Source: Methanobacteriales archaeon HGW-Methanobacteriales-1 | GTDB lineage: Archaea > Methanobacteriota > Methanobacteria > Methanobacteriales > Methanobacteriaceae | DNA length: 64,000 nucleotides | Reading direction: 5' to 3' | Assembly (NCBI GenBank): GCA_002839705.1 | Contig: PGYO01000001.1 | Location: forward strand, 496,001 to 560,000 | Shown here: positions 17,470-26,216 of the stretch, in pieces | Layout of the letters: every line of letters begins with the position of its first letter | Numbering within the stretch: the first letter of the stretch is position 1 | The notes under the pieces: generated by a model | What the model saw: the letters and a program-made list of their open reading frames with translations, nothing else | Told to the model about the DNA's origin: nothing | Databases searched by the model: none | Position numbers and translations under genes: made by a program

Positions 17470-18622
17470 AGCATTTTTAAGCGTAATTGTAGTGGCCATA
17501 GTATTAGTTCCGGTGGGAATTTATATGGGAAATCTCAGTTCTCCCCAAAATCCGGAAGAAATATCCAGTATGGCTATGGGGGATACCGTAGTTAGCGGGA
17601 TGGATGTGGTAGATGATAATAAAATAAGAAAAGTTCCTTTATTTAGTCAGCCCACTTATATTGTGGAATATGTTAAAGATTACCAGTTTGGTGATATAAT
17701 AACTGCTCTTTTAACCGGTGTTGTAAAAACGCCTATTTCTCAGATTACCAGTGGTAGTATTACTCGATCTGGTTTGGCTGGAGACTTTAAAGGTCCAGGA
17801 ATGATTGAAGTTAATAATGATAAATTAACAATTAAACTTCCAGAATCTTTTATATGGGGATTTAAATCAGCATACAAATTCGCGGTTAAAACGGATAATG
17901 GAATAAATATTGTTGAAAATAATAAGACTATCAAAACGGTTAATGTTGATAATATTAATAACGATACGGTTTCCCCTCAATATATTTCCTCCAAAGAATT
18001 AAAAGAATGGTACAATGATTCTGAAATTGGAGATAAGATAGCTATTGATTATGAACTTTCTAACTTTAGTGATGGTCGAAATAAGGTAGCCCCTTCAAAA
18101 ATAAAACAACTATTTGGTGAATCCACGGTGGAATATATGGAAAATTACCCGGCGGGCAATCCGGTAATGGTTTACATGGCCAATTATAAAGAAGTTGATG
18201 CTGCAAGTTCAGTAAGCTACTTAGGATCCTATCCGGAGTACGGTGATGACAAAAGAGCATTTAATGCACGCGCATTTTCTGAAGCATGGAATGGTACTAT
18301 TATTCCACCAAATACCATATCCTCGGGAAAAGAAAATGTACAATTCACTTCATCCAGAGACCCGGAAGCTCCGGGAGGATATGCATCACATGGTTCCTGC
18401 CCACCAGCCAGGGCCCTGCGTGCTATTGCCAATGGTGCTGGATTCCCACTACCTCGAGGAATGACCTGGGAACACGACGCGGTCCTATTCGGATTTAATC
18501 CAGCTACAGGTATTAAAGTTGATAATACTGGTAATTCTACGGTTAAAATCCTTATGTGGACCACGGGATCAAATGCCAATACCAAAATATATGCCCAACT
18601 GGTTAAATTAGTTCCTAACTAA
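17414..18622 (+). CDS. Membrane-anchored exported protein of the wall gene block
   Basis: About 400 residues. A basic N-terminus (KKFWKKSAFK) is followed by one membrane helix (about 21-36, FLSVIVVAIVLVPVGIYM) and a large, probably external, beta-rich domain. The last 90 residues (HGSCPPARALRAIANGAGF, then GMTWEHDAVLFGFNPATG) look conserved. I do not recognise the family. It overlaps the double Mur ligase by 56 bases, so it is likely translated with it and may act in wall assembly or sensing. No TTG/GTG/ATG start has a binding site: the TTG used here has none, whereas GGGGGAG at 17422-17428 points to an ATT codon at 17435, which would give M-QKKFWKK. That GGGGGAG also encodes part of the ligase. 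Confidence 0.75.
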   Translation: MEKGELSIQKKFWKKSAFKAFLSVIVVAIVLVPVGIYMGNLSSPQNPEEISSMAMGDTVVSGMDVVDDNKIRKVPLFSQPTYIVEYVKDYQFGDIITALLTGVVKTPISQITSGSITRSGLAGDFKGPGMIEVNNDKLTIKLPESFIWGFKSAYKFAVKTDNGINIVENNKTIKTVNVDNINNDTVSPQYISSKELKEWYNDSEIGDKIAIDYELSNFSDGRNKVAPSKIKQLFGESTVEYMENYPAGNPVMVYMANYKEVDAASSVSYLGSYPEYGDDKRAFNARAFSEAWNGTIIPPNTISSGKENVQFTSSRDPEAPGGYASHGSCPPARALRAIANGAGFPLPRGMTWEHDAVLFGFNPATGIKVDNTGNSTVKILMWTTGSNANTKIYAQLVKLVPN

Positions 18623-18695
18623 TTTAATTATATTTTTTTTATATTTATGGTGATGTTTTTCATGATCTTCTCAGGGTTTTCTGGTGGTGTTTAAT

Positions 18696-19376
18696 GTGGA
18701 TTTTTTAGTTTCTGCTATTATAACTGCTGCTGGAAAAAATACCAGGATGCGTGAGGATCAGAATAAAAAAGATCTCCTCATTAAAAATAAACTTCTTTTA
18801 GATATCCAGGAAAAACCTGTTATTTTACATACTCTTCAAAGAGCCCTGGATTCTGGTGTGGATGACTGCATTATTGTTCTGGGCCACTTTAAGGATGATA
18901 TTTTAGCTTTTTTAAATGAATACGGCTTAGTTGATGATACTAAAATAAAAATTGTTGAAAATAATCCCTTTGATGTTCCCCTATCTCAATCACTTTTAAA
19001 CGGAGTGAAAAACTCAAAAGGAGATATATGTCTTTGTGTGGCGGGTGATCAACCTACGGTAACCACTAAAACATTTTCTAAACTTGTTAATAAGGTTAAA
19101 TCATTTGAAAATCCAGAAAATATGGTTTGCATACTATCCCGAGGAGAAACAGGTTTCATTGACTCTGCTGAAGGATTGGGAATGCCATTTGCCTGCCATA
19201 GAACTCTTTTAGAGAAGTATCTTCCAGATCATCCCGGTAATATTAATCCTATACTCCGGGACATGGTAAATGATGGTGTGATATTTTATGGCCTGGAATG
19301 TGAGAATGAATTAGAACTGGTTAATATAAACCGAATGGTGGATTATGAATTAATTTTAAGGGATTTTAAGGACTAG
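18696..19376 (+). CDS. MobA-like nucleotidyltransferase
   Basis: A 226-residue enzyme of the MobA/IspD-like NTP transferase fold. The nucleotide-binding loop SAIITAAGKNTRM lies at the N-terminus, followed by a Lys (KDLLIKNK), VIVLGH-like IIVLGHFKDD, and the metal-binding stretch CVAGDQPTV with Asp. These enzymes couple an NTP to a phosphorylated sugar or cofactor. Placed just after the Mur ligases, it may activate an amino sugar or a peptide phosphate for pseudomurein, which is inference. The GTG at 18696 is preferred: GGTGGTG lies 6 bases upstream. Molybdopterin cytidylyltransferase is an alternative, but no molybdenum genes lie nearby. Confidence 0.8.
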   Translation: MDFLVSAIITAAGKNTRMREDQNKKDLLIKNKLLLDIQEKPVILHTLQRALDSGVDDCIIVLGHFKDDILAFLNEYGLVDDTKIKIVENNPFDVPLSQSLLNGVKNSKGDICLCVAGDQPTVTTKTFSKLVNKVKSFENPENMVCILSRGETGFIDSAEGLGMPFACHRTLLEKYLPDHPGNINPILRDMVNDGVIFYGLECENELELVNINRMVDYELILRDFKD

Positions 19377-19426
19377 ATTTTAATAAAATTGAATAATATT
19401 ATATGTTAAATAATTCGGGTCAATAT

Positions 19427-19454
19427 AAATAGGATAAAAAATATTATCCTATTT
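19427..19454. terminator. Bidirectional terminator hairpin
   Basis: AAATAGGATAA and TTATCCTATTT form a perfect 11-bp stem around a six-base loop. It lies between the convergent nucleotidyltransferase gene and a small minus-strand gene, with T-rich flanks on both strands, so it can serve both. Confidence 0.7.
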
Positions 19455-19464
19455 TCAACTATCA

Positions 19465-19635
19465 TTAATGTGTTTCTATTTTTTCTAAAATAACCTCATA
19501 AGTAGGTTTATTTTCTTTATTGGTCCCTCTTTTGAAAGTTTGCCAAATTGGTTCCCATCCATGTTCAGAATGTTCTTTTAAGGTTGCGGTGAAAACAATT
19601 TCACCAATCGCAGTCAGAAATACATAATCTTTCAT
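19465..19635 (-). CDS. Small 56-residue protein
   Basis: A short frame begins MKDYVFLTAIGEIVFTATLK, continues EHGWEPIWQTFKRGTN and ends KIETH. An AGGAGTGAT site sits 6 bases before the ATG, which is the best evidence that it is expressed. Strand-rich with two Trp; the start (YVFLTAIGEIVFTA) followed by a WEP turn looks like a small beta-sheet domain. Function unknown. It ends at the shared hairpin. Confidence 0.7.
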   Translation of the reverse strand: MKDYVFLTAIGEIVFTATLKEHSEHGWEPIWQTFKRGTNKENKPTYEVILEKIETH

Positions 19636-20072
19636 TTTAATCACTCCTATTAATATTAATTTGAAATTAAAATTTATTTATTTATTTCTTTATTTATAAC
19701 TATTATCTGTAGTATTAGAAACGTTACTGGGTATGGATATTTTCATTTAATTTTTGTGCTAATCCTAATTATTAATTTAAATATTTATTATTTAACCATA
19801 ATTATTTTTTTAAATTACAAAAGTAATCATTCTATCTCCATTAAAAATGATTTAACTTTTTAATATTCATCTTTCTATTTTTCCAGGTATACTCTCTTAA
19901 CCAATAACTTTATATAATTAAACTTTAAAAGTAAAAAGTATAAGATTTTTAATATCTATAAAAGGGATTTTAAAAAAAAGTGTAAAATCATAGTAACTAA
20001 CCATTTATTCAATTTAGATCTCTTTTTTTTAAAAAAGTAGCTTTTGAGTGTTAATTTTTAGGAGATGTATTT
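19636..20072. other. AT-rich divergent spacer
   Basis: About 440 bases between the small minus-strand gene and the transglutaminase-like gene. Very AT-rich with several TATA-like runs (for example TTTATATAATTAAA near 19911-19924). No gene or structured element was recognised. Confidence 0.45.
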
Positions 20073-20540
20073 TTGAAATTAGTTTCGGAAAATAAAATAA
20101 AACCAATCCGATATTTTTTAATTATTATTTTGATATTATCTACAGAAATGATAGTCATGGTAGATACCGCAGATACCACTTCTTATAAACCCATGGCACC
20201 AGATAATAAATTCCTGCTTAAAGCAGATGAAATTACTATTAAATCTCATTTTAATCAGATTCATGAGAAAAAATTTTCCCTAAGCTCTATGAATTGCAGT
20301 ACCAAATCCCATTTATTCGCATCATATCTTTTATCAATCGATGCTAAAAACGTTAAAATTATGGACATAAACCCTTTAAAAGGTGAATATGGGCATGAAG
20401 TAGTATCATGGGACAATCGTGTTTACGATGCTACTTCAGGTTATTACAATGTATCTAAAACAGAGTATTTGTCCTGGATTAAAACAAAAGGATTCGACGG
20501 ATTAATTGTTGAAACCCCGTTTATTCCAAGTAATTTTTGA
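20073..20540 (+). CDS. Small exported transglutaminase-like protein
   Basis: A 155-residue protein with an N-terminal hydrophobic helix (about 13-30) as signal peptide or anchor. The rest resembles a minimal transglutaminase/cysteine-protease core: Cys75 in MNCSTKSHLFASYL at the start of a helix, His108 in GEYGHEVVSWDN and Asp119 in RVYDATSGYYN. This Cys-His-Asp order and spacing matches the papain-like transglutaminase fold; Cys at a helix N-terminus and HEVV on a strand are typical. If active it would act outside the membrane, on peptide bonds or amides of the wall or of proteins. TTG start with AGGAGATG upstream. It is shorter than most family members, so a divergent or inactive member is possible. 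Confidence 0.7.
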   Translation: MKLVSENKIKPIRYFLIIILILSTEMIVMVDTADTTSYKPMAPDNKFLLKADEITIKSHFNQIHEKKFSLSSMNCSTKSHLFASYLLSIDAKNVKIMDINPLKGEYGHEVVSWDNRVYDATSGYYNVSKTEYLSWIKTKGFDGLIVETPFIPSNF

Positions 20541-20763
20541 TATTAAGTTTTTAAATCTAAAACAAGAATTTTTTTAATTATTTTTTGATGATATCTAGCT
20601 TAAGTTAAATAATATATAAAAAAATTGTAATTTTTTAGCTGCAATTTAGCATATTAATACCATATAGTGAGATTAAAATAAATTCATATTTAAATAGAAA
20701 GTTTTATTTAATTTATTTTTTTAATTATGTATTATATCACCTAAAATTAGGATAAAGGAAGAA

Positions 20764-21342
20764 ATGATCATGGATATTATTGCATCTTTATGGGATTTTA
20801 ACATTAGTTTATATTATTTAATCAATTTAAATATGCAAAATCCAGTTTTTAACTTTTTAATGCCTTTAATAACATTTTTTGGTAGGATTTTTGTTTGGGT
20901 GATTTTTTTCGTATTATTATTTATTTTTGGTGGAGTAAAAGGGAAAAAAACAGCTATTTTGGGATTTTTAATATTGCTCCTCACTACGGTAATAATAGTT
21001 TTAATAAAAAACATTGTAACGGAACCTAGACCATTTATTACCTTAGCCCAGGTGCATTTATTAGAAATCGTCAAAACAACTTCTTTTCCATCAGCACACA
21101 GTACTACATCTTTTGCGGTTTTAGTTTTACTAGGTAAAAAATATGGTTATATTTACTTATTCATTGCCTGGGCAACATTAATTGCATTCTCCAGAGTTTA
21201 CGTCGGTGTTCATTACCCATTTGATGTAATATTTGGTGCAATATTAGGAACAGTATGCACCTTAATTATCTTAAAATATGAAAACCAAATTTTGCAAAAC
21301 AAATATTTATCTAAAATTATTCCATCAGATAATCAAGAATGA
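20764..21342 (+). CDS. PAP2-family membrane phosphatase
   Basis: A 192-residue integral membrane protein with about five or six helices. The three PAP2 signature motifs are present: K-x6-RP (Lys82 to Arg89-Pro90), PSAH (109-112) and SR-x5-H-x3-D (Ser143, Arg144, His150, Asp154). Family members remove phosphate from lipid phosphates; in an archaeon a polyprenyl (dolichyl) diphosphate recycling role for wall or glycan carriers is likely. AAGGA precedes the ATG. The last 61 bases of the gene are duplicated in tandem just past the stop. Confidence 0.9.
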   Translation: MIMDIIASLWDFNISLYYLINLNMQNPVFNFLMPLITFFGRIFVWVIFFVLLFIFGGVKGKKTAILGFLILLLTTVIIVLIKNIVTEPRPFITLAQVHLLEIVKTTSFPSAHSTTSFAVLVLLGKKYGYIYLFIAWATLIAFSRVYVGVHYPFDVIFGAILGTVCTLIILKYENQILQNKYLSKIIPSDNQE

Positions 21343-21401
21343 AAACCAAATTTTGCAAAACAAATATTTATCTAAAATTATTCCATCAGATAATCAAGAA
21401 T
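21280..21401. repeat. Perfect 61-bp tandem duplication at a gene end
   Basis: The last 61 bases of the PAP2 coding sequence (21280-21340) are repeated exactly at 21341-21401. The junction preserves the stop codon (GAA TGA), so the protein is unchanged. Identity is complete, so the event looks recent. Confidence 0.95.
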
Positions 21402-21527
21402 GAAAATAGAAATTAAAAACTAAAATATTAATTGATGTTAATTGAAGGTAATGACTTCTTTTAAGGTTATGAAAATGAATCAAAAATTTTTTATTAAAAT
21501 AAAATCATATTAATAACTGGTGTTAAT

Positions 21528-21719
21528 ATGTTCTCAATTAATAAGCCTAAGTTAGAAGAAGTTAATTATAGGAAAGTAAATGAAGGAGAACCCAATTGTA
21601 TACAATGTAATCATTCTGATAGTGATATAGAGGTTACAAATAATGCAGTTGTAATATCTAAATGCTATTTCTTTAATATGAACGTGGATGAACTCCATAT
21701 TTGTGATTTGATTCATTAA
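21528..21719 (+). CDS. Small Cys-containing protein, 63 residues
   Basis: Begins MFSINKPKLEEVNYRKV and holds CIQC, then one Cys in SKCYFFN and one in HICDL: four Cys in a CxxC...C...C pattern that could bind zinc or a cluster. GGTG lies 6 bases before the ATG. Resembles small methanogen zinc proteins of unknown role. It converges with the next gene across only five bases. Confidence 0.65.
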   Translation: MFSINKPKLEEVNYRKVNEGEPNCIQCNHSDSDIEVTNNAVVISKCYFFNMNVDELHICDLIH

Positions 21720-21724
21720 ATATT

Positions 21725-21910
21725 TTATTTATTTTTAAATAATTCTTTTACTGCGTTAGTTTCATCTAATAAGTTCTGAAGTTGGACTGATAGACATTTT
21801 TCATTATTTTCAAGTTTCATACATTTATTAACAGTTTCTAGAGCATCATTCCACAGCTTGAATTCATCTCTGGATAAATCCAATTTATTTTCATCAATCA
21901 TTTTCTTCAT
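21725..21910 (-). CDS. Small helical protein, 61 residues
   Basis: Begins MKKMIDENKLDLSRDEFKLW; an all-helical, charged protein with two Cys. Start at the internal ATG because GAGGTGG lies 6 bases upstream; a TTG five codons earlier overlaps that site. No known motif. It lies tail to tail with the Cys-containing gene. Confidence 0.65.
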   Translation of the reverse strand: MKKMIDENKLDLSRDEFKLWNDALETVNKCMKLENNEKCLSVQLQNLLDETNAVKELFKNK

Positions 21911-22222
21911 GAGCAACCACCTCAAAGATAATAATTAGACTTAATGAAAGGAATAGGATTCAATTTATGAAAATGTCACAGATACTAGGTATTTTATCAA
22001 ATCTCTTGATATAAAACACTGATAATAATTATGGTAAAATTGTAATATATAAATATTGATTTAAATCAAATAAAAAAACTATTTATACCAGATCTTACTT
22101 TTTTTAGTAAAAATATAATTTTTATTTGAAATTTAAGGTCTATTAAAATAGTTACTAAAAAGATGATTCTTAAATAATAGTATTAACATAAAATATGATA
22201 TTAGTGTTAGGAGTCTGCTAAT

Positions 22223-22543
22223 ATGAAAAAAGCTTTCGAATGGCCGGACATTTTAGATGACAATGAATTAGTTGAACTAGAAGATGCAGATGCTCTGAAA
22301 GAGTATAAGTTAACTAAGGATATTATTTTAGTTTTAAATGCTAGCGAAGTTAAAAATGATGATTCAATCAATTTTGTTGTAGAAAAAAAGGATATGGTAA
22401 TTGAAGGACAGTATTCAAATGCTGAAAATAAATTAAAATTCTATGATGAATCTGAAATAGTTAATGACTTAACATTCAAGAAATTTTTACAAGAAACTTT
22501 CCCTAAACTATTAATTGACAAAATAAATCAAATACAAAAATAA
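22223..22543 (+). CDS. Small acidic protein of unknown function
   Basis: A 106-residue acidic protein, soluble, with an alpha/beta pattern and a C-terminal helix (FKKFLQETFPKLLIDKINQ). AGGAG lies about 10 bases before the ATG. I recognise no family. Sequence around residues 15-45 (ELEDADALKEYKLTKDIILV) suggests a strand-helix-strand unit. Confidence 0.6.
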   Translation: MKKAFEWPDILDDNELVELEDADALKEYKLTKDIILVLNASEVKNDDSINFVVEKKDMVIEGQYSNAENKLKFYDESEIVNDLTFKKFLQETFPKLLIDKINQIQK

Positions 22544-22620
22544 TTTCATTTTTTTAATAATATTCTCATTTTCTATAAAATTATATTTATTCTTATATTA
22601 AATAAAAAAAATTGATTATT

Positions 22621-22770
22621 TTATAATGTTTTGGCAATTTCACTGAAAGGTTTCACTTCTCGGACTTCCACTTTCATTGGACCAAAGAATTTTTGTATAA
22701 CTTCTTCATCAGGGGCTTCTATTATAAAATATCCCTTATGCTGTGCTCCTTCATCATGGGGGCAACTCAT
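22621..22770 (-). pseudogene. 5'-truncated relic resembling a DUF3303-type protein
   Basis: On the minus strand an open frame reads RHIFSAGIGLAGAYMSCPHD, then GYFIIEAPDEEVIQKFFGP and ends PFSEIAKTL. The last part matches the second half of small ferredoxin-like alpha/beta barrel proteins of methanogens (DUF3303-like or related). No ATG, GTG or TTG with a binding site lies at the expected N-terminus; upstream is an A/T homopolymer run, suggesting truncation. Translation could begin at the internal ATG (49 residues), where GGAG is 5 bases upstream, so a short product is possible. Confidence 0.5.
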
Positions 22771-22859
22771 ATATGCTCCAGCAAGCCCTATACCCGCACT
22801 GAATATATGTCTAAAAAAAAGTAAATAATTTTATATAAATATTTGAAATTAATTATGCA

Positions 22860-23546
22860 CTAACTTATCTCACTTAATGCATTCACCACGCATCCAATAT
22901 TCTCTCCATTAAGGCCTACAATAACCTCTTCATCTTTAATATCCGCAAATTTACGTGATCCACTGCATCCTAATGTAATATTGGCTGTTTTTCTTAAAAA
23001 TGGGCCGGCTACGGCATCAGCACATATGGACTGAATACCTGCAAAGTCAGATTCTACTCTTCCACCCAAGGTGTAGACCAGGGCCTGTGATAATTTCATA
23101 GCCTGTGCTGGATTGGATAGAATAACAATGACATCGGGATGGAAATTGGCCTTTTCCAGTGGTGCATAAACTAAAGCATACATCATATTTTCGATTTTAG
23201 GAATGGCATCCATGGTTCTTTTGGCAGATCCTAGACTGGAAAATCTTCCTAATTCGTAATAGAATTCTCCAGTTTTTACTTTTTCCGGTGCATCCATAAG
23301 CCCTATGGCCGTAGCTCCACCTTTACAAAGCTGTTCATCGGCAGTCGCATAAAAAGTCTCTCCTTGAGCTGCTTTTTGTACCATTTCACAGTGTCGAACA
23401 CTTTTAGATATCTTGGGGATATCTTCAGGTAAATCTTTTTCTCTTAAAACAAATTTTATGGCCACTGGAGATTTCTCTAAACCAAGTGAACTTTTAATTT
23501 TTTCTGAAACTTCATCATATCCACTAACTTCACAACTACTTTCCAT
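22860..23546 (-). CDS. DUF169 family protein
   Basis: A 228-residue soluble protein matching DUF169, an archaeal and bacterial family of unknown function: LGLEKSPVAIKFV near the start, CEMVQKAAQGE, CKGGATAIGL, YELGRFSS and PDVIVILSNPAQAMKL. Seven Cys residues, including ones in the conserved CEMV, LCKGG, ICADAV and GCSGSRKF positions, suggest metal or cofactor binding. GGTGAG precedes the ATG. It is a single gene, close to but not overlapping the truncated relic downstream. Confidence 0.85.
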   Translation of the reverse strand: MESSCEVSGYDEVSEKIKSSLGLEKSPVAIKFVLREKDLPEDIPKISKSVRHCEMVQKAAQGETFYATADEQLCKGGATAIGLMDAPEKVKTGEFYYELGRFSSLGSAKRTMDAIPKIENMMYALVYAPLEKANFHPDVIVILSNPAQAMKLSQALVYTLGGRVESDFAGIQSICADAVAGPFLRKTANITLGCSGSRKFADIKDEEVIVGLNGENIGCVVNALSEIS

Positions 23547-23737
23547 ATTCTCACCATTTTAGTTTTTGTTTGTTTTCCAGCATAAATTTTGGCAATTACT
23601 ATTGTTATAATACTTTTTGTAGAGGTTGATAGATTAATTTCAATTAGTTATTATAAAGACTATTTAAAGATATTTTAAAAGAAATAGATAATATTTATCA
23701 ACTATATATAAAAAAAAGAATAATTATAAGCTTTAAA

Positions 23738-24445
23738 TTAAAATTTAAGCTTATCTACCACATTAACAAAGGCCAGGGCCTGAATTTTTGTTTTGGTATA
23801 TGGCTGGTACATATAATTTTCATATATTATGGTTTTAGTTCCAGATTTTACAATAGGGATAGTAACGTATTTAGGGCTGGTTTGAGATTTAGGGAAACTG
23901 TAACTTAGCCAGCTTAATTTGGATCTAATTTTCAGAGCAATATTTTTAGAGGCCTTATAGTTGTTAGGGGCAAAAACAAATCTTTTTTTAGGATAATATC
24001 CTCGGTTAGAGTGTACATCAATAACCAGATTGTATTTTTGTTTTTTTACATTAGGAACCACATATGAACGGGCCAATTTCTGTCCATTCATTCTACTTTT
24101 AGCATAATTTTTAGTATCTTTGGTTACATGTACTTTATAAATGTAGTAGCAATAGTTAAGGGATTTTTGCTTGCTTATTATAGATTTAAATATTGCTGAG
24201 TGGGATTTATATTCTAAAGGATGTACGCCAATGATATATGCAATCTTAACCTTAGATGATGTATTTCCAAAGGGCCCAATTCTCTCAACATATCCTAGAC
24301 TGTTGGATCCTAAAACATTAGAGTTTATATTTTCAACAGCACTGACTCCACCACCATTATCAGATAAGTTAAATGAAATAAAAATTCCGAAAATGAATAA
24401 AGACAGTATTATTCCTGATTTTAAATATTTGGGTAAATTGGACAA
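23738..24445 (-). CDS. Secreted zinc-hydrolase-like protein (M14/AspA-like)
   Basis: A 235-residue exported protein: hydrophobic N-terminal segment (about 12-28), then a compact alpha/beta domain. IAYIIGVHPLEYKSHSA gives an H-x2-E pair and YNLVIDVHSNRGYY gives a later His, the zinc-ligand layout (HxxE...H) of M14 carboxypeptidases and of the aspartoacylase group; IIYENYMY near the end supplies the Glu expected as general base. All key positions look present. A role in trimming pseudomurein peptides or surface proteins is inference. TTG start with a weak GAGCTGAT site. Confidence 0.7.
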   Translation of the reverse strand: MSNLPKYLKSGIILSLFIFGIFISFNLSDNGGGVSAVENINSNVLGSNSLGYVERIGPFGNTSSKVKIAYIIGVHPLEYKSHSAIFKSIISKQKSLNYCYYIYKVHVTKDTKNYAKSRMNGQKLARSYVVPNVKKQKYNLVIDVHSNRGYYPKKRFVFAPNNYKASKNIALKIRSKLSWLSYSFPKSQTSPKYVTIPIVKSGTKTIIYENYMYQPYTKTKIQALAFVNVVDKLKF

Positions 24446-25144
24446 GGATATCAGCTCATTAATTAAATTATCATAATCTATTTAGTATGTGAGTTTTCAA
24501 ATTATTTTTAAAAAATCTGATTGTAATCAATATTATAAAAATATCTATAATTTTTATTTGATATTAATTTTCCTATGTATTTTATTTTAATAACTGATTT
24601 ATTATTTCAAATTAAAACTATTTTTTTTATATATACATAATTATTCTAATTTTCAATTAACATCATTTATGAATTGTGATTTTTCTCCTGCTAAATCTTT
24701 GCATTTTATAATAATAAAACATTTTTAATTTCTCTGATTAGATTAAATAGACTTTAAAAATCATATTATTTAATTAAAGAAGCCGTAATATATTTTTCAT
24801 GCTATTAACATTCTCATAGGCTTTATTTAATGTTATGCTATCCTAAAGTATTTATTTAATGAATTACTAAATATCTATACTACAATATGAAATATGAGTA
24901 ACTACATGGAATAAAATTATTAACTAATATAAATTATATCTCCTATTGATTATGGAATAAATATAGAAATTTAAAACTAGAAAATGTTTAACATTAGATA
25001 TTTTTATATTCAAAAAAAATCTATTCAATCAATCCATTTATGGAGATATTTATATTACATAGTTAAAACATAATATTAGTATTGTAAAATGTATGTTCAA
25101 CCTTCACAATATTGAGGGTATGAAAAGCTAAGGAAAGTGGTAAT
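24446..25144. other. Long AT-rich divergent spacer
   Basis: About 700 bases between the zinc-hydrolase-like gene and the CARF gene. Extremely AT-rich, with many short A/T runs and TATA-like boxes. No open frame with a binding site, no clear hairpin and no repeat was found. Confidence 0.45.
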
Positions 25145-25738
25145 ATGGATACAACTTTGATATCCACAATCTACTCCATTGAGCCGGTGATGGTTTGTAT
25201 CACCCAATTTTCTCCCAAAAAGGTAATTCTTTTAAGAGAAGATGATGCTCCTAATGAGAAAACTAAAGTGGAACAGATTTTAAATGACACCGTAGGAAAA
25301 TTTATAGAAATTGTTCCAAAAGAAACTAGTTTATATAATGTTGTAAAAGTCGCCGAAGACACTACCAGTGTCATTGAGGACGAAAAAGCTAATGGTAGGA
25401 GAGTTGTGGTTAATATTAGTGGAGGCCGTAAACCTCAGGCTCTGGGTGCTTTATTTGGCTGCTATGCGCGTCACCATGATGTAGAACGAATAGTATATGT
25501 TACTGAAGAAGATAGCGAATTAATAGACTTACCTATTTTGAATTTTGGAATTTCTAAAACTAAAAAAGAAGTCTTAGAGGAACTGCAAAAAGGCGAAACT
25601 TCTGTTAAGAACCTGGCGGTTAAAATAGGCATTAGTAGAGGAATGACCTATAACCACATCAGGGAATTAAGGGAAATGGGTTTTATTGCTCAAAGTAAAT
25701 TGGAAATTACCTCCGCGGGGGAACTGGCGGTAATTTAA
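25145..25738 (+). CDS. CARF-HTH transcriptional regulator (Csa3-like)
   Basis: A 197-residue protein. Residues 1-130 fit a CARF (Rossmann-like) domain: strands at MVCITQFSP and KVILLRED, and the ligand-loop [14 protein letters not shown] (90-103). Residues 138-195 form a winged helix ([20 protein letters not shown], then [18 protein letters not shown]). CARF-HTH proteins of the Csa3 type bind cyclic oligoadenylates and regulate CRISPR loci in archaea. No cas genes or arrays occur in this window, so it acts at a distance or in another pathway. GGTAAT overlaps the region just before the ATG. Confidence 0.8.
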   Translation: MDTTLISTIYSIEPVMVCITQFSPKKVILLREDDAPNEKTKVEQILNDTVGKFIEIVPKETSLYNVVKVAEDTTSVIEDEKANGRRVVVNISGGRKPQALGALFGCYARHHDVERIVYVTEEDSELIDLPILNFGISKTKKEVLEELQKGETSVKNLAVKIGISRGMTYNHIRELREMGFIAQSKLEITSAGELAVI

Positions 25739-25885
25739 TAATTTTTTAATATTTATTTTAAAAGTACTCATTAAAATTTTAAGAATTAGATATTTTTTTA
25801 AAAATAATTTTAATCTATAAAAATAATTTTTCAAAATATTAAATAAAGGTTAATTGAAATATTATATAATGTGGAGGAGATTAAT

Positions 25886-26071
25886 ATGCCAGTAATCACT
25901 ATAGATGGGCCTAAATTAACTAAAGAACAAAAAGAAAAGCTCGTGAAATCTTTTTCAGAATCTGCAAGTGAAATTATGGGACTACCGGTTCAGGCCATGG
26001 TAACCATAATTCGGGAAGTTGAATCTGAAAATGTGGGTACTGGAAACGTTCTACTATGCAATAGAGAGTAA
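25886..26071 (+). CDS. 4-oxalocrotonate tautomerase family protein
   Basis: A 61-residue protein starting Met-Pro-Val-Ile-Thr; after removal of Met, Pro1 is the catalytic base of this family. [14 protein letters not shown] follows as in known members. GGAGGA lies 8 bases before the ATG; an upstream GTG would mask Pro1 and is rejected. The family interconverts keto and enol forms of oxoacids as hexamers or dimers; the natural substrate here is unknown. Confidence 0.85.
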   Translation: MPVITIDGPKLTKEQKEKLVKSFSESASEIMGLPVQAMVTIIREVESENVGTGNVLLCNRE

Positions 26072-26216
26072 TTATTTTTAATAATTGCTTTATTGGCAAG
26101 TTCTTTTAAGAATAATTTAGATTTATTTTTATATTTTAAATTATATTATACCCGGAAACTAATGGAATATTTATTTTAATATATCCACATAGAATACTAA
26201 CTGAATTATATTTATT

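Noticed and set aside
22631-22828. Plus-strand 65-codon frame
   Set aside because: Opposite strand of the DUF3303-like relic, whose minus-strand reading gives a far more protein-like sequence.
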